Counted from the first letter of the stretch, positions 9,424-23,089 are shown. The stretch is 64,000 nt of DNA from Lantana camara (GCA_037501455.1 CM074858.1:49039001-49103000), one strand, 5' to 3'. Program-made: numbers and translations. The notes: generated by a model from the sequence alone, not told the origin.

Positions 9424-12134
9424 GCACTCGAAATGAAATTCAAGCAAGCACTTAGATAAACATTTACACTTAACGCACAAGGATCAAGTAAAATTATCAT
9501 TTATACAACTAATTGTTCACATAACAATTAATAATAAACAAGGAATCATATACAAGAATAGCAAAATAATAATAACATTAAATAATTAATAATAAACCGG
9601 AGTCATGTGCAAAAATAACAAGATAATGATAATGATCAAATAATGATGCACGTGGTATGCATGATTAAGTGTACCGTTCACCGAGGATTGGAGTTCTGAA
9701 ACTGAACTAATTCGGTTGAATACTTGATTCTTTAGTTGAGATTTTTCTTGCGTGGTACCGTTACGGTTCAACATTCCCATTTCTGATAACCGTCCCTGCC
9801 TTTGTACTATTTTCTAACATAATCCGTAAATCATCATTAACCACCACATCTTCATACTCGTTTGAATCTTCAGGTTTACCGGTTCAACTTTCCTAACATT
9901 GATTCCCACATTCACCTTCCGGTTTTGGAATTGAGAGATACCCTGAATTTCTTGTCCTGAAGGGATTGTATATTCAAGCCTAATAGACTAGCTTTGTGCT
10001 CCAATGAACCCTTATTCGACCCACCGACAGAACAGGTTTTACCATTTTCCATACCTCGGTAATCCAAGTAAAACATCTTTCTAAGGCACAGATCTTAACT
10101 CTTTATTTGAAATCCGAAAGTTAAGTTCCTATTTCCTTAGTCAAGAACACGGCAGATGTTTGGTGTAGGAAAGAATCAAAGTTGTAATCCCTTACGAGTA
10201 ACTCAGCACGGACACTTGCATGGAACCCGAAGAAATCGGATCCTAATGAAACTTTTCCTTGTAAGACTCTTATCTTTGATCAAAGTATGCTCAAATAATT
10301 TATAAAAGTCGTTACCTCTCCCATTTCCATTACTAACACTTGATTCGAATTTAATAACCTTTGTAATTCTACTTACTTGGTTATTCACTTTCCCTTCTAC
10401 TTCCCACTTTCTTCCCTTTCGTTTATTGTAGACATTCCAATAGCAAGAGGGATTAAGATTCAGGATTTACTACCCAAATTTAGCCGGATCGGATCCCTTC
10501 TCCCATTTACTGAGTCAAATGATATCCTGAGACTATCGGAGAACTGCGGACGGTGTACCCACTTTCTAGAAAATAATAATGGAACAAAGGTACTGTCGAT
10601 GATGGGACTTTTCTTTGTATGAGAGGAAGAAAATTTAGATTATTGACAACTTCTTTCACATGGTTCTGATAGAGGATTCCAGGAAGAATTGATTCTTTGA
10701 AAATTCCCAACTTCCTCGAGTGCTATCTAACTTCAGACTTAAACTTATTTTCAGACCGGCTCTCCCCCTTAAGAAAATAGAAATTTTCTTATCCTTTAGA
10801 TTCATTCTGTCCTTTCCCACTTGCAAGCTTCTCTGCTGAATCAATTCCCATAACCTTTTCCTCGTCCTACTTGTTATTATTCAAGATTTTGATTAATGGT
10901 TCATTTCCAGTCTTTTCTGTTAAGGACATACTCAACTTGAAGCTCCCCAACTGGCACCCATTTTCTTCTGATATTGAAATTTCCAACATCTTACAATCAC
11001 CTAGTACTTTCCAGCGAGTTGACAGTTACAAGATCAACACCCTAATCTGAAGCATGAAAAGTTCATTCTCTGACTTTCGTTACATCTTCGGAATACTAAT
11101 TAATTTTTGAAGCTTGAAGGACCCACTGAACCTTTATCTGCTTGAACCTAGCATCATTTCCCAGTTTCTAAAATTCCGAATATTTATATCATACCTGCTT
11201 CTACTAAATCCTGGATCGGTAAATTCTGACAATCCCAAACATTTCTAAGCTTCAAGCAAAATCAAATGACCCTGTTCCCAACCTGATACCCAATGATTCA
11301 GAAATCTCTTCTTTAAATTCAAGTTGGTAGAAATAGAAGCAAGGATTGTGCAGAGCATAAGGGAAGCCTATTAATCAACAAACACTAAATAATGCATGAT
11401 GGTTAAAGTGTCAATGCACGTAGCAACCTACCAACAATTTAAAATGCCACACGTTGGAACATTTATATTGATTTACAGAAATACTCATAAACAAAGAAAA
11501 TTAAATATTTCAACTAATTCAAACATATATTTAATGCATCAAGTAGATAATCTCAATAATATTCATAACGATATTTTATAATGAGAAGCAATTTAATTAA
11601 CAATTATGATGCACCTGTTTACGAATGCATTGAAAAGCCTAGCACCGTAGAAATGTTGGGCTCGATCCCGGTGTCCATTCTTGGTTGAACGAATTGCAAC
11701 TTGATTCAAACGGTTGATCAGTCTCTTTAATTTCAAAATCCTCCGGCCTTGATTCATACATTTCCAAAACCTATCACTCACAACTTACTTTGCAATTAAA
11801 TGCATGTGGGTGAAGCGTCTTCATGTCACGTAATTGTCACATAATTAATACCAGCGAGAATTTAATATAAAATGCAACAATATAATTTACCAATGCTTGG
11901 AATAAAACACGTCGAGCAAATAATTTCAAACGATTCAAAAATCAAGTAATTAGCAATTAATAGCATAAATCAATGCAAGGCACAAGTTATCAAGTAATTT
12001 CGATCAATTCAAAGAGTTCAAATAAATCAAGGCATTCAAATAATATGCAAGACTCTCAAGTTGTCAAGAAGTTCCTATGACGTACGACCTAGACTTGACT
12101 CGACACGACACTAGAACCTCGGTTTTGCAACCGA

Positions 12135-12146
12135 GCTCGGATACCA
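12135..12146 (-). promoter_or_regulatory. Primer-binding site of the A element, one mismatch
   Basis: On the - strand TGGTATCCGAGC lies eight bases after the 5' LTR end. It differs from the usual initiator tRNA-Met site by one base (A to C at position 8). Confidence 0.85.
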
Positions 12147-12153
12147 CCTTAGA

Positions 12154-14799
12154 TGTAGCACCCCTTAACACGTGGAGGTACCACACCCCCGCACTATAGG
12201 TCAATCCACATACGAAACGGCCAATCCGTACATGAACCAACCTATAGCGAACGTGTGACAATGCAATACACGACAAGCTAGGCGGGATAACTTATACATG
12301 CGACAAAATAAAGCGGAAGCATAATTTAACAGTATCAATTGATCATATCATGATATTTTTCAGCTACCAAACTGAATATATTCTAACTTCATATATCAAT
12401 ACATTATCATCTCCAAATAAAACAATAACAATAACTATAATTCAATAACAACAATAATTAATCAAATACACGGACCGTGATTGACTCGACTACATGAACT
12501 GGACTCGACTCACTTCCCGCCTAGCGTGCACCTGCAATAACCTGAAAGGTGGAGGCGTCAGTCTGTGAAGACCGAGTGAGGGGTTTAAGTACATATTAGC
12601 GCAGATAACATGCAAGTCATATTCTCGGGTAAAGATTTATAAAAGATTAATATACAAGTTCAATAATAATATAGCTTCGCCCGAGAATACAACTATCAAT
12701 ATTAAATACTTGTTCATTTACATGCAATCAATACATGGCCCCGGCAAGTAAGGGCGGTCTCCAACCGAACTCCAAACGTACATGAACACGCTTGCTTGAT
12801 TACTAAACAATAGGTGATCACGCAATTCAATTATCGTGCAATCGTGCATGTGTAATCAGGTAACACATTCATGAAATGGAAATCATGCAATAACCCGGGG
12901 ACGATCCGTGGTGCCGGACCCATCCCCAGTCTCCTTCTTCCTCCGATTGATGATGGGATTGCAAGGCCCCCCATCATCCATGCAAGTTGAGCAGAGGGTA
13001 CATGAATCCCTAAGCCCGGAGCTCCTTCCTCAACTAACCTCCTAGCGGATTCAGGGGTGACCCCAAATGTGGTGAGGATAGTGCCAGAGTTACCCGTCAG
13101 CCCTTGCTTTCCTGGTTGGCTCTAGTCACTACCCTAGGGCCCATCGTGAACGGTCATGCTACTCGCCTAAAACATGCTTGATTCATGAAAATAACATGGC
13201 TTGCTTGCTTGCTTACGTTACATGAACATGACTTGAAATGATAAGTGATTTCACGAAAATTATAAATATAAATACCTTTGGCCGAAAGATCACGTACAGG
13301 TTTTACGGGTTCTATATAACTAGTAATTAAACCTCACCTGACAAGCGACACACGACTCGTGGACATGTGAACGTGCTCATGCTCGACCATCTCCTCCCTG
13401 GAGAATAACTGAACAAGAAACGGGACAATGTACGTGCATGAGACCATAATTCAAGAACATTACTCCATATAAGACGCACAGTATGATCATGTATGAGACG
13501 TCGAGCAATAAACAATGTAGGATGGTAACATCTTGTTTTGACACATAATTAATCATATAATAGCAATTTGGGGTCAAATAAGCCATCGGGTCGAGGGGCT
13601 AAAAATGTAATTTTATGCAGAAACTTTCTGCACTTCCAGAGGGCTGGGAACGGCCGTTCTAGGTTTCAGTTCAAAGTGGGAAGGGCCGTTCCCGCCTGTC
13701 GAGCTCCCCGAAGATGGGAACGGCCGTTTCCGTCTGTGAGATAAAGTGGGAACGGTCGTTCCCGTCCTCGCCGCCAAGCACACTATTCAAAATATGGGAA
13801 CGGCCGTTCCCCAATTACAAAGGGAACGGGAAGGGCCGTTCCCGTTACGCAGAAGATGCACAAACAGAGGATGAAGAACAGGGGAGGCACGAAATGAACC
13901 CAAATCTCCTCAAACACTCATAATTCAATTCTATAATCTATAATTCAAGAAGAGAAGTATGCATACATGCTTGAGAGGCAATAACACTCAATATAAACAC
14001 ATAATTCATGCCTAATGCTCAAGAATCATCACATCAAGCTCATATATCAATTTAGCATATAACTCCATAACCTCAAGAATCATGCATGAAATTCAAGTCT
14101 AAAGCTTAGGATCATGCTTCTAACAATTAAAGCACCTAATATTCCATTTATTCTCAAACCCTAGCTTCACGAATTATTATCAAGAATTCACATATAAGCT
14201 CATATATACCTTGGAATGAAAAGAAAAGATGAAGTTATGGATGCTTGAGCTTGAATCATGGATTTCCTAACAAATTCTAGCTTGAAGGTGACGATTTCCT
14301 CCTCCCCTTCTCCATGGTTTTGGCTCGGTAAAGGATAGCAAAGAGGGATGATGATTCTTGATGAAAATGAAATGAAGAATGTGGAAGAAATGCATATAAC
14401 GATATGTTTGGGGAAAATATGTAATATTTATGATCACATCCTCCAAGTAATATAAGTTATGCAATTAAGGATGTCAAGTTTGGAAAATGATCAATTTAGT
14501 CCTCAAAGGTTTTCATGCAATCTAGTCCTTAAATAAAAGGAAATGAGCAATTAAGGACAATTATGCAATTAATACAAATTGGACAATTAATTCATGTAGC
14601 AATTAAATTCCATTCGTACAAGAATTCTCCAAAATGAAATGAATTTCATATAATTTTCACGTAATCATGTTGAACACAATTTATAGAAATTAATATAACA
14701 CATATAAATTGAATAAACGAAAATAATAAAATAAAGTCCTAACGCTCAAAACCCACACGTGTCGAGCGTACCTGACTGTCTGAAAATCGGGGCGTTACA
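12154..14799 (-). repeat. 5' LTR of the A element
   Basis: The LTR is 2646 bp, the same length and order as the 3' LTR, with its palindrome cluster at 13642-13848. It is followed on the right not by host flank but by internal-domain sequence starting ACTCTCTCCCCC, so a further element copy was joined here before it was reduced to the 1514-bp units. Confidence 0.9.
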
Positions 14800-17700
14800 A
14801 CTCTCTCCCCCTTAAGAGAATCCGTCCTCGGATTCCATGTCCTGAATTCCTGGAGTTTAATTGGCTCTTACGTGTTCATCCCACGCGGGTTAGCTACTCC
14901 CCGTCAGGGATTAGTTCGAAAGAGATCTTTAATCCTCAAAGTCTGCCAAGAGCTGAAATCACGACCCTCAACTTTCCGTAACCTAAACACTTGTAAGAAA
15001 ATCTAACCTTCCACTAAAACAAGTTGACAAGTAATTAAAATAGCGAGAGTACCCCGGCTCTCAAACAACCAACGAGAGAACCCCGTCTCTCGAGCAAGTA
15101 ACAAGAGAACCCTTCTCTTGACAACCCTGAGAGAATCCCCATCTCTCAAGCACTCGAAATGAAATTCAAGCAAGCACTTAGATAAACATTTACACTTAAC
15201 GCACAAGGATCAAGTAAAATTATCATTTATACAACTAACTGTTCGCAAAACAATTAATAATAAACAAGGAATCATATACAAGAATAGCAAAATAATAATA
15301 ACAATAAATAATTAATAATAAACAAGAGTCATGTGCAAAAATAACAAGATAATGATAATGATCAAATAATGATGCACGTGGTATGTATGATTAAGTGTAC
15401 CGTTCACCGAGGATTGGAGTTCTGAAACTGAACTAATTCGGTTGAATACTTGATTCTTTAGTTAAGATTTTTCTTGCGTGGTACCGTTACGGTTCAACAT
15501 TCCCATTTCTAATAACCGCCCCTGCCTTTGTACTATTTTCTAACATAATCCGTAAATCATCATTAACTACCACATCTTCATACCCGTTTGAATCTTCAGG
15601 TTTACCGGTTCAACTTTCCTAAGATTGATTCCCACATTCACCTTCCGGTTTTGGAATTGAGAGATACCCTGATTTTCTTATCCTGAAGGGATTGTATATT
15701 CAAGTTTAATAGACTACCTTTGTGCTCCAATGAACCCTTATTCGACCCACCGAGAGAACAGGTTTTACCATTTTCCATACCTCGGTAATCCAAGTAAAAC
15801 ATCTTTCTAAGGCACAGATCTTAACTCTTTATTTGAAATCCGAAAGTTAAGCTCCTATTTCCTTAGTCAAGAACACGGCAGATGTTTGGTGTAGGAAAGA
15901 ATCAAAGTTGTAATCCCTTACGAGTAACTCAGCACGTACACTCGCATGGAACCCGAAGAAATCGGATCCTAGTGAAACTTATCCTTGTAACATTCTTATC
16001 TTTGATAAAAGTGTGCTCAAAGGTTTTCATGCAATCTAGTCCTTAAATAAAAGGAAATGAGCAAATAAGGACAATTATGCAATTAATACAAATTGGACAA
16101 TTAATTCATGTAGCAAGTAAATTCCATTCGTACAAGAATTCTCCAAAATGAAATGAATTTCATATAATTTTCACGTAATCATGTTGAACACAATTTATAG
16201 AAATTAATATAACACATATAAATTGAATAAACGAAAATAATAAAATAAAGTCCTAACGCTCAAAACCCACATGTGTCGAGCGTACCTGACTGTCTGAAAA
16301 TCGGGGCATCACAACTCTCTCCCCCTTAAGAGAATCCATCCTCGGATTCCATTTCCTGAATTCCTGGAGTTTAATTGGCTCTTACGTGTTCATCCCACGC
16401 GGGTTAGCTACTCCCCGTCAGGGATTAGTTCGAAAGAGATCTTTAATCCTCAAAGTCTGCCAAGAGGTGAAATCACGACCCTCAACTTTCCGTAACCTAA
16501 ACACTTGTAAGAAAATCTAACCTTCCACTAAAACAAGTTGACAAGTAATTAAAATAGCGAGAGTACCCCGGCTCTCAAACAACCAACGAGAGATCCCCGT
16601 CTCTCGAGCAAGTAACAAGAGAACCCTTCTCTTTACAACCCTGAAAGAATCCCCATCTCTCACGCACTCGAAATGAAATTCAAGCAAGCACTTAGATAAA
16701 CATTTACACTTAACGCACAAGGATCAAGTAAAATTATCATTTATACAACTAATTGTTCGCAAAACAATTAATAATAAACAAGGAATCATATACAAGAATA
16801 GCAAAATAATAATAACATTAAATAATTAATAATAAACAAGAGTCATGTACAAAAATAACAAGATAATGATAATGATCAAATAATGATGCACGTGGTATGT
16901 ATGATTAAGTGTACCGTTCACCGAGGATTGGAGTTCTGAAACTGAACTAATTCGGTTGAATACTTGATTCTTTAGTTAAGATTTTTCTTGCGTGGTACCG
17001 TTACGGTTCAACATTCCCATTTCTAATAACCGCCCCTGCCTTTGTACTATTTTCTAACATAATCCGTAAATCATCATTAACCACCACATCTTCATACCCG
17101 TTTGAATCTTCAGGTTTACCGGTTGAACTTTCCTAAGATTGATTCCCACATTCACCTTCCGGTTTTGGAATTGAGAGATACCCTGATTTTCTTGTCCTGA
17201 AGGGATTGTATATTCAAGTTTAATAGACTAGCTTTGTGCTCCAATGAACCCTTATTCGACCCACCGAGAGAACAGGTTTTACCATTTTCCATACCTCGGT
17301 AATCCAAGTAAAACATCTTTCTAAGGCACAGATCTTAACTCTTTATTTGAAATCCGAAAGTTAAGCTCCTATTTCCTTAGTCAAGAACACGGCAGATGTT
17401 TGGTGTAGGAAAGAATCAAAGTTGTAATCCCTTACGAGTAACTCAGCACGTACACTCGCATGGAACCCGAAGAAATCGGATCCTAGTGAAACTTTTCCTT
17501 GTAACATTCTTATCTTTGATAAAAGTGTGCTCAAAGGTTTTCATGCAATCTATTCCTTAAATAAAAGGAAATGAGCAATTAAGGACAATTATGCAATTAA
17601 TACAAATTGGACAATTAATTCATGTAGCAAGTAAATTCCATTCGTACAAGAATTCTCCAAAATGAAATGAATTTCAAATAATTTTCACGTAATCATGTTG

Positions 17701-19341
17701 AACACAATTTATAGAAATTAATATAACACATATAAATTGAATAAACGAAAATAATAAAATAAAGTCCTAACGCTCAAAACCCACATGTGTCGAGCGTACC
17801 TGACTGTCTGAAAATCGGGGCGTTACAACTCTCTCCCCCTTAAGAGAATCCGTCCTCGGATTCCATTTCCAAAATTCCTGGAGTTTAATTGGCTCTTACG
17901 TGTTCATCCCACGCGGGTTAGCTACTCCCCGTCAGGGATTAGTTCGAAAGAAATCTTTAATCCTCAAAGTCTGCCAAGAGGTGAAATCACGACCCTCAAC
18001 TTTTCGTAACCTAAACACTTGTAAGAAAATCTAACCTTCCACTAAAACAAGTTGACAAGTAATTAAAATAGCGAGAGTACCCCGGCTCTCAAACAACCAA
18101 CGAGAGAACCCCGTCTCTCGAGCAAGTAACAAGAGAACCCGTCTCTTGACAACCCTGAGAGAATCCCCGTCTCTCACGCGCTCGAAATGAAATTCAAGCA
18201 AGCACTTAGATAAACATTTATACTTAACGCACAAGGATCAAGTAAAATTATCATTTATACAACTAATTGTTCACATAACAATTAATAATAAACAAGGAAT
18301 CATATACAAGAATAGCAAAATAATAATAACAATAAATAGTTAATAATAAACATGAGTCATGTACAAAAATAACAAGATAATGATAATGATCAAATAACGA
18401 TGCACGTGGTATGCATGATTAAGTGTACCGTTCACCGAGGATTGGAGTTCTGAAACTGAACTAATTCGGTTGAATACTTGATTCTTTAGTTGAGATTTTT
18501 CTTGCGTGGTACCGTTACGGTTCAACATTCCCATTTCTGATAACCGTCCCTGCCTTTGTACTATTTTCTAACATAATCCGTAAATCATCATTAACCACCA
18601 CATCTTCATACCCGTTTGAATCTTCAGGTTTACCGGTTCAACTTTCCTAAGATTGATTCCCACATTCACCTTCCGGTTTTGGAATTGAGAGATACCCCGA
18701 ATTTCTTGTCCTGAAGGGATTGTGTATTCAAGCCTAATAGACTAGCTTTGTGCTCCAATGAACCCTTATTCGACCCACCGAGAGAACAGGTTTTACCATT
18801 TTCCATACCTCGGTAATCCAAGTAAAACATCTTTCTAAGGCATAGATCTTAACTCTTTATTTGAAATGCGAAAGTTAAGCTCCTATTTCCTTAGTCAAGA
18901 ACACGGCAGATGTTTGGTGTAGGAAAGAATCAAAGTTGTAATCCCTTACGAGTAACTCAGCACGTACACTTGCATGGAACCCGAAGAAATTGGATCCTAG
19001 TGAAACTTTTCCTTGTAACACTTTTATCTTTGATCAAAGTATGCTCAAAGGTTTTCATGCAATCTAGTCCTTAAATAAAAGGAAATGAGCAATTAAGGAC
19101 AATTATGCAATTAATACAAATTGGACAATTAATTCATGTAGCAATTAAATTACATTCGTACAAGAATTCTCCAAAATGAAATGAATTTCATATAATTTTC
19201 ACGTAATCATGTTGAACACAATTTATAGAAATTAATATAACTAATATAAATTGAATAAACGAAAATAATAAAATAAAGTCCTAACGCTCAAAACCCACAC
19301 GTGTCGAGCGTACCTGACTGTCTGAAAAACGGGGCGTTACA
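14800..19341 (-). repeat. Three tandem units of exactly 1514 bp derived from element A
   Basis: Units lie at 14800-16313, 16314-17827 and 17828-19341. Each equals the PPT-proximal 1.22 kb of the A internal domain (matching 9075 to about 10295) fused to the first 0.29 kb of the A LTR (matching about 8784-9074). The fusion point is in CTCAAA, a 6-bp sequence present at both parental sites (10290-10295 and 8778-8783), which indicates a microhomology-mediated deletion. All three share the fusion, so it arose once and was then amplified. LTR middle and end, palindrome cluster, primer-binding site and first half of the internal domain are missing. The 67-codon - strand ORF repeated at 1514-bp spacing is a by-product. 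Confidence 0.93.
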
Positions 19342-19692
19342 TTTATGCTTTCTCCTTGGTGTTTGCTCTTCGTTGTAACTGTATTTCGAATTTTGAACTT
19401 CTTTCCCTGCTTACGAGAGACGGGGTTCTCTCATTGTTGTTCGAGAGACGGGGTTCTCTCGTTGTTGCTTTTGAGAGACGGGGTTCTCCCGTTGTTGCTT
19501 TCAAGAGACGGGGTTCTCTCATTGTTGTTCGAGGGATGGGGTTCTCTCGTTGTTGCTTTTGAGAGACGGGATTCTCTCATTGTTGTTGAGAGACGGGGTT
19601 CTCTCCTTGTGCTTGTAAGGAACGGGGTTCCTTCATTAATTTTTTCAGGCAGACAGTGAATCCGAGGACGAATTCTTTTAAGGGGGAGAGGT
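19342..19692 (+). mobile_element. Internal domain of element B4, 3' end with hairpin cluster and PPT
   Basis: The region continues B4 beyond the A insertion and aligns with 33960-34246 and 41345-41677. From 19413 to 19634 it has seven GAGAGACGGGGTTCTCTC-type hairpins; the last has compensated arms, AAGGAACGGGGTTCCTT. It ends with a pre-PPT hairpin region GAATCCGAGGACGAATTC and the tract TTTTAAGGGGGAGAGGT just before the TGTAACG of the next LTR. ORFs of 104 and 68 codons here simply read through the hairpin repeats. Confidence 0.85.
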
Positions 19693-21292
19693 TGTAACGC
19701 CCCAGTTTTTTTTAGTAAGTTAGTACAGCATGACGTATGTGTGTACCAAATTGCGCGGAATAATTATTTATACGTGTTTTATATATATTTAATTTTATTT
19801 TAAATATATTAAATGTTAATTATTATATTTTAATGTTATTAATACCAAATATACTTACATAAATATATATATATTAAATGTGGTACGAATGGTTTGATAG
19901 TATATTTGCATGAACTCATGCAATTAATTGTATTTAATATTGAAGCATGCATTTTATTTATAAATTATATACGATTTGAATTTTATATTATTTATTAATG
20001 TTATGGTTTTATTGTTACAATGCATATGAGTGACATTTACGTGCTTCGTTTTTATATAAATTGGTACCGAAATTTCGTGCAAATTTAATATGTTGGACTT
20101 ATATGTGTCTTGTATATGAATATATGTTCGTTACGTATTTTCGGTTTCATTTGCATGAGTTTCGAATTTATTTTAATTTTGGAATCCAAGTCGGGGGCTA
20201 ACGAGCAATTAGCGCACCCTTGGTTCCGTAATTGATATCTTAAGCTCGGGAACTCGGAATCGAGTTCCGTCAACTTCGTTGAACTCGTTTCGAAAATTCA
20301 GGTTTAATAAACTTGACCTTATATTTTTCCAAAGTCTTTTGAACCTCCGAAATCCAACCGAAAAACGAAACGGCGACGAAACTGACCTGTTTTACTAAAA
20401 TGACCATAACTCATCCAAACTTTAACCAATTTAACCATGGTTTTATGATAGGGAACCCTAAATCAACCATATAACCTCTCATATCATCCCTTAACCGAAC
20501 CAACCCTCACACAAATCAGAAACTTCAGCCAAAGTCACTGACTTCCAGGCCTTCCCCTAACATTGCCTTCCTTGGAGATTTTAGAGCTCAAATCTCTTCC
20601 AATTTTCATCCAATCAACAAGGTAAGCTTAGGGTTGTAATATATGTTCATTCCTGGTCATTTTCATCCTTTCATCCCTAAATTTGAGTCAGTTTTCATGA
20701 AGTTATGGCTAAATGAATGAATATTTAGGTTTAGAGCATTTTTGTTGATCTCTTTCAATTCTTGATGGATTTGAGTGATTCCAAGCTTGATTATGATTGT
20801 TTTGGCATCCTCTTCTCATTTATGATCCTTGATTACATGGTAGTTGAAGTATTTATGAGATATCATTTATGGCTCTTTGAGAAATTTCATGAAATGGTCA
20901 CTTATGCCTTCCTTTCACGTTTGAGCTCTTTTGGGACTGATATATATATTGAATTAGTGTTGTTTTGCTGCTTATTTGTTGGCCTAATTAACCTGAACAT
21001 GTTGAGATGAGGAAGATCAGTTGTTGCCCTATTTTTACGTATTTTTGCCCTGTTTTTGAGCTGAGTTTTGTTGTTGTCAAACTGCTGCGTCTTCTTTCTT
21101 GTTGCTGTCAATTTTAACCAGTTTTGTGGGAGATGTTAGGGCCAGTTTGCTGCTGTATTTGGTGCCTTTTATTGTTGCATCAATTGGCTTTTAGTTGCTG
21201 CATCTTGCTGTGGCATTTTCACGACAAAAACAGGGGTGAAAGTTTGGGCTGCTGCTGCGATTGCTTCTGTAATGCATCTCCCCGGCCGAGGT
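19693..21292 (+). mobile_element. Truncated LTR B0 (5' half only)
   Basis: It starts TGTAACGCCCC and matches the first about 1.55 kb of LTRs B1-B3, including the candidate splice donor CAACAAG|GTAAGC at 20621/20622. It stops at the position where B1 begins its hairpin cluster. A short CCCCGGCCGAGG stretch (21280-21291) then runs directly into the start of LTR B1. The 3' half of the LTR, the primer-binding site and the whole internal domain are absent. It is the most divergent B LTR start in the window. Confidence 0.8.
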
Positions 21293-21441
21293 TGTAACGC
21301 TCCCGTTTTTCTTATTTTGTATAGCATGACGTATGTGTTTCTCAAATTGCGCGAATAATTAATTATACGTGTTTTACATATTTAGTTTTACTTTAATTAT
21401 ATTAAATGTTAATTATTTTATTTTAATAATATTATGATTAA

Positions 21442-21467
21442 ATATATATATATATATATATATATAT
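21442..21467. repeat. (AT)n microsatellites in B LTRs
   Basis: This run of about 26 bases is in LTR B1. Longer runs after the RY-motif cluster are at 23268-23297 (B1), 36272-36295 (B2) and 43630-43667 (B3), with length changing between copies as expected for slippage. Confidence 0.85.
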
Positions 21468-22845
21468 TATTTTAATGATACTAATATTAAATATATTTAT
21501 ATAATATAAATATATATGTTAATTGTGTACGTGTGCATGTATTATAAGTTATATATATACGTATGGGTTTTTATATTATTTATAATATTATGAATTTTAT
21601 TGTTAATTTACGTGCTTCGTTTCTATATGAATTGATACCGAAATTTCGTACAAATTTAATATGTTGAACTTATACGTGTCTTGTATATGAATATTTGATC
21701 GTTTCGTATTTTCGGATTCATTTGCATGTGTTTCGGATTTAATTTGAATTTTGGAATCCAAGTCGGGGGCTAACAAGCACTTAGCATACCAATGGTTCCG
21801 TATTTACTATCTTGAGCTCGGGAACTCGGATTTGAGTTCAGTCAACTTCGCTGAACTCGTAACAAAAATTCGAGTTTAGTAAACTTAGCCTTATATTTTT
21901 CTAACATCATTTGAACCTCCGAAATTCAACCGAAAAACGAAACGGCGACGAAACTGACCTTGTTGCACTAAAATGGCCATAACTTATCCAAACCTTGACC
22001 AATTTAACCATGGTTTGATGCTATGAAACCCTAACTCAACCATTTAACCTTCCATACCATGACCTAACCGAACAAGTCCTCACAAAAATCACAAATCTAA
22101 GCTAAAGTTACTGCCTTCCAGTTTTCTCCCGTAACCCTTGTACCCTTGGAGATTTTGGAGCTCAAATCTCATCCAATCTTCATCCAATCAACAAGGTAAG
22201 CATAGGGTTGTAATATATGTTCATTCCTGATCATTTTCATCCTTTCATTCCTAAATTTGAGCATGGTTTCGTGGGTTTTTAACTGATTTTCGAAAATAGT
22301 AGGTTTTGAGTAATTTTGTTGATCTCATTCAATTCTTGATGGTTTTGATTGATTCCAAGCTTGAAAATGATTGTTTTGATTTCTTCCTTGCATTTATGGT
22401 GATGTATTAGCTGGTAGTTGAGAATTGGTTGAGTTACCATTAATGAATTTTGAATGAAAATAGAGTCCCCCCCCCCTTCTTTATTCGTGTTGATGCTGTT
22501 GCGTTTAAGCTTTCTTGAAACTGATTAATACATTGAATTGGTGTTGTTTTTCTGCACATTTGATAGCCTAAACTGACTTGAATATGTGGAACTGAAGAGG
22601 ATCATTTTATGCCCTGTTTTCTCGCGACTTATGCCCTGTTTTTAGCCTGAAAATTGTGCTATCAGCTGCTGCGTTCTTCCCTCGCTGTTGCTGTCATTTT
22701 TGTACATTGTTAGGGCTGATTTTGTGCTGCATTTCATGTCTTCTTCTTGCTGCATTTCGTGCTTTGGTTGCTGCCTTCTTGCTGCGTCTTTTGCTGTCAT
22801 AAAACAGGGGATTATACCTGCGTTTTGGTTGAGCTGCTGCGTTCC

Positions 22846-22970
22846 GACACGGGGGTGTCTTTCTGTCCCTTTTCAGCTTGTAACGAGGGTGCACGAAGGA
22901 CGATTTTCTCTGTACCGAGACACGGGGGTGTCTCGGTTTTTTCTATGGGGGTGACACGGGGGTGTCACCC
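22846..22970. repeat. Three compensated hairpins in LTR B1
   Basis: Hairpin 1 is GACAC-GGGG-GTGTC (22846-22859). Hairpin 2 has 9-bp arms CCGAGACAC / GTGTCTCGG (22915-22936). Hairpin 3 has 9-bp arms GGGTGACAC / GTGTCACCC (22949-22970). The outer four bases of the arms differ completely between hairpins 2 and 3, yet each set pairs perfectly around the same GGGG core. Confidence 0.92.
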
Positions 22971-23089
22971 TGTAATTTTCCTTGCATGTTCTGTTTGTTG
23001 CCGTGATGCTGCTGCTGCTTGTTCCTTTTCCTTCCTGCATGATTAGCTGATAATTGTTAGTAGTAATGCATGAAGCTTTGTTGGGTTAA

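Larger units (their letters stand above)
9075..12153 (-). mobile_element. Internal domain of the A element, non-coding
   Basis: About 3.08 kb lies between LTRs. No gag, protease, reverse transcriptase or integrase motif is visible in any frame. The PPT-proximal end carries a hairpin cluster (9318-9423). The first 100 bases after the primer-binding site, with GGTTGCAAAACCGAGGTTCT, are close to the F internal segment, so A and F are related. Nothing else was recognised. Confidence 0.8.
6429..14799 (-). mobile_element. Complete non-autonomous LTR retrotransposon, family A
   Basis: Read on the - strand the order is 5' LTR (14799-12154), primer-binding site (12146-12135), 3.08 kb internal domain, polypurine tract (about 9090-9075), 3' LTR (9074-6429). 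Both LTRs are exactly 2646 bp, start TGTAACG and end TGCTACA; by eye they differ at roughly 1-2% of positions. The internal domain has no ORF longer than 81 codons and no recognisable retroviral protein. The plan (long LTRs, kilobases of non-coding interior) fits the LARD class. It lies in the internal domain of B4. The 5 bp before it (TAGAT) and after the attached array (TTTAT, 19342-19346) are not a clean duplication. Confidence 0.88.
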
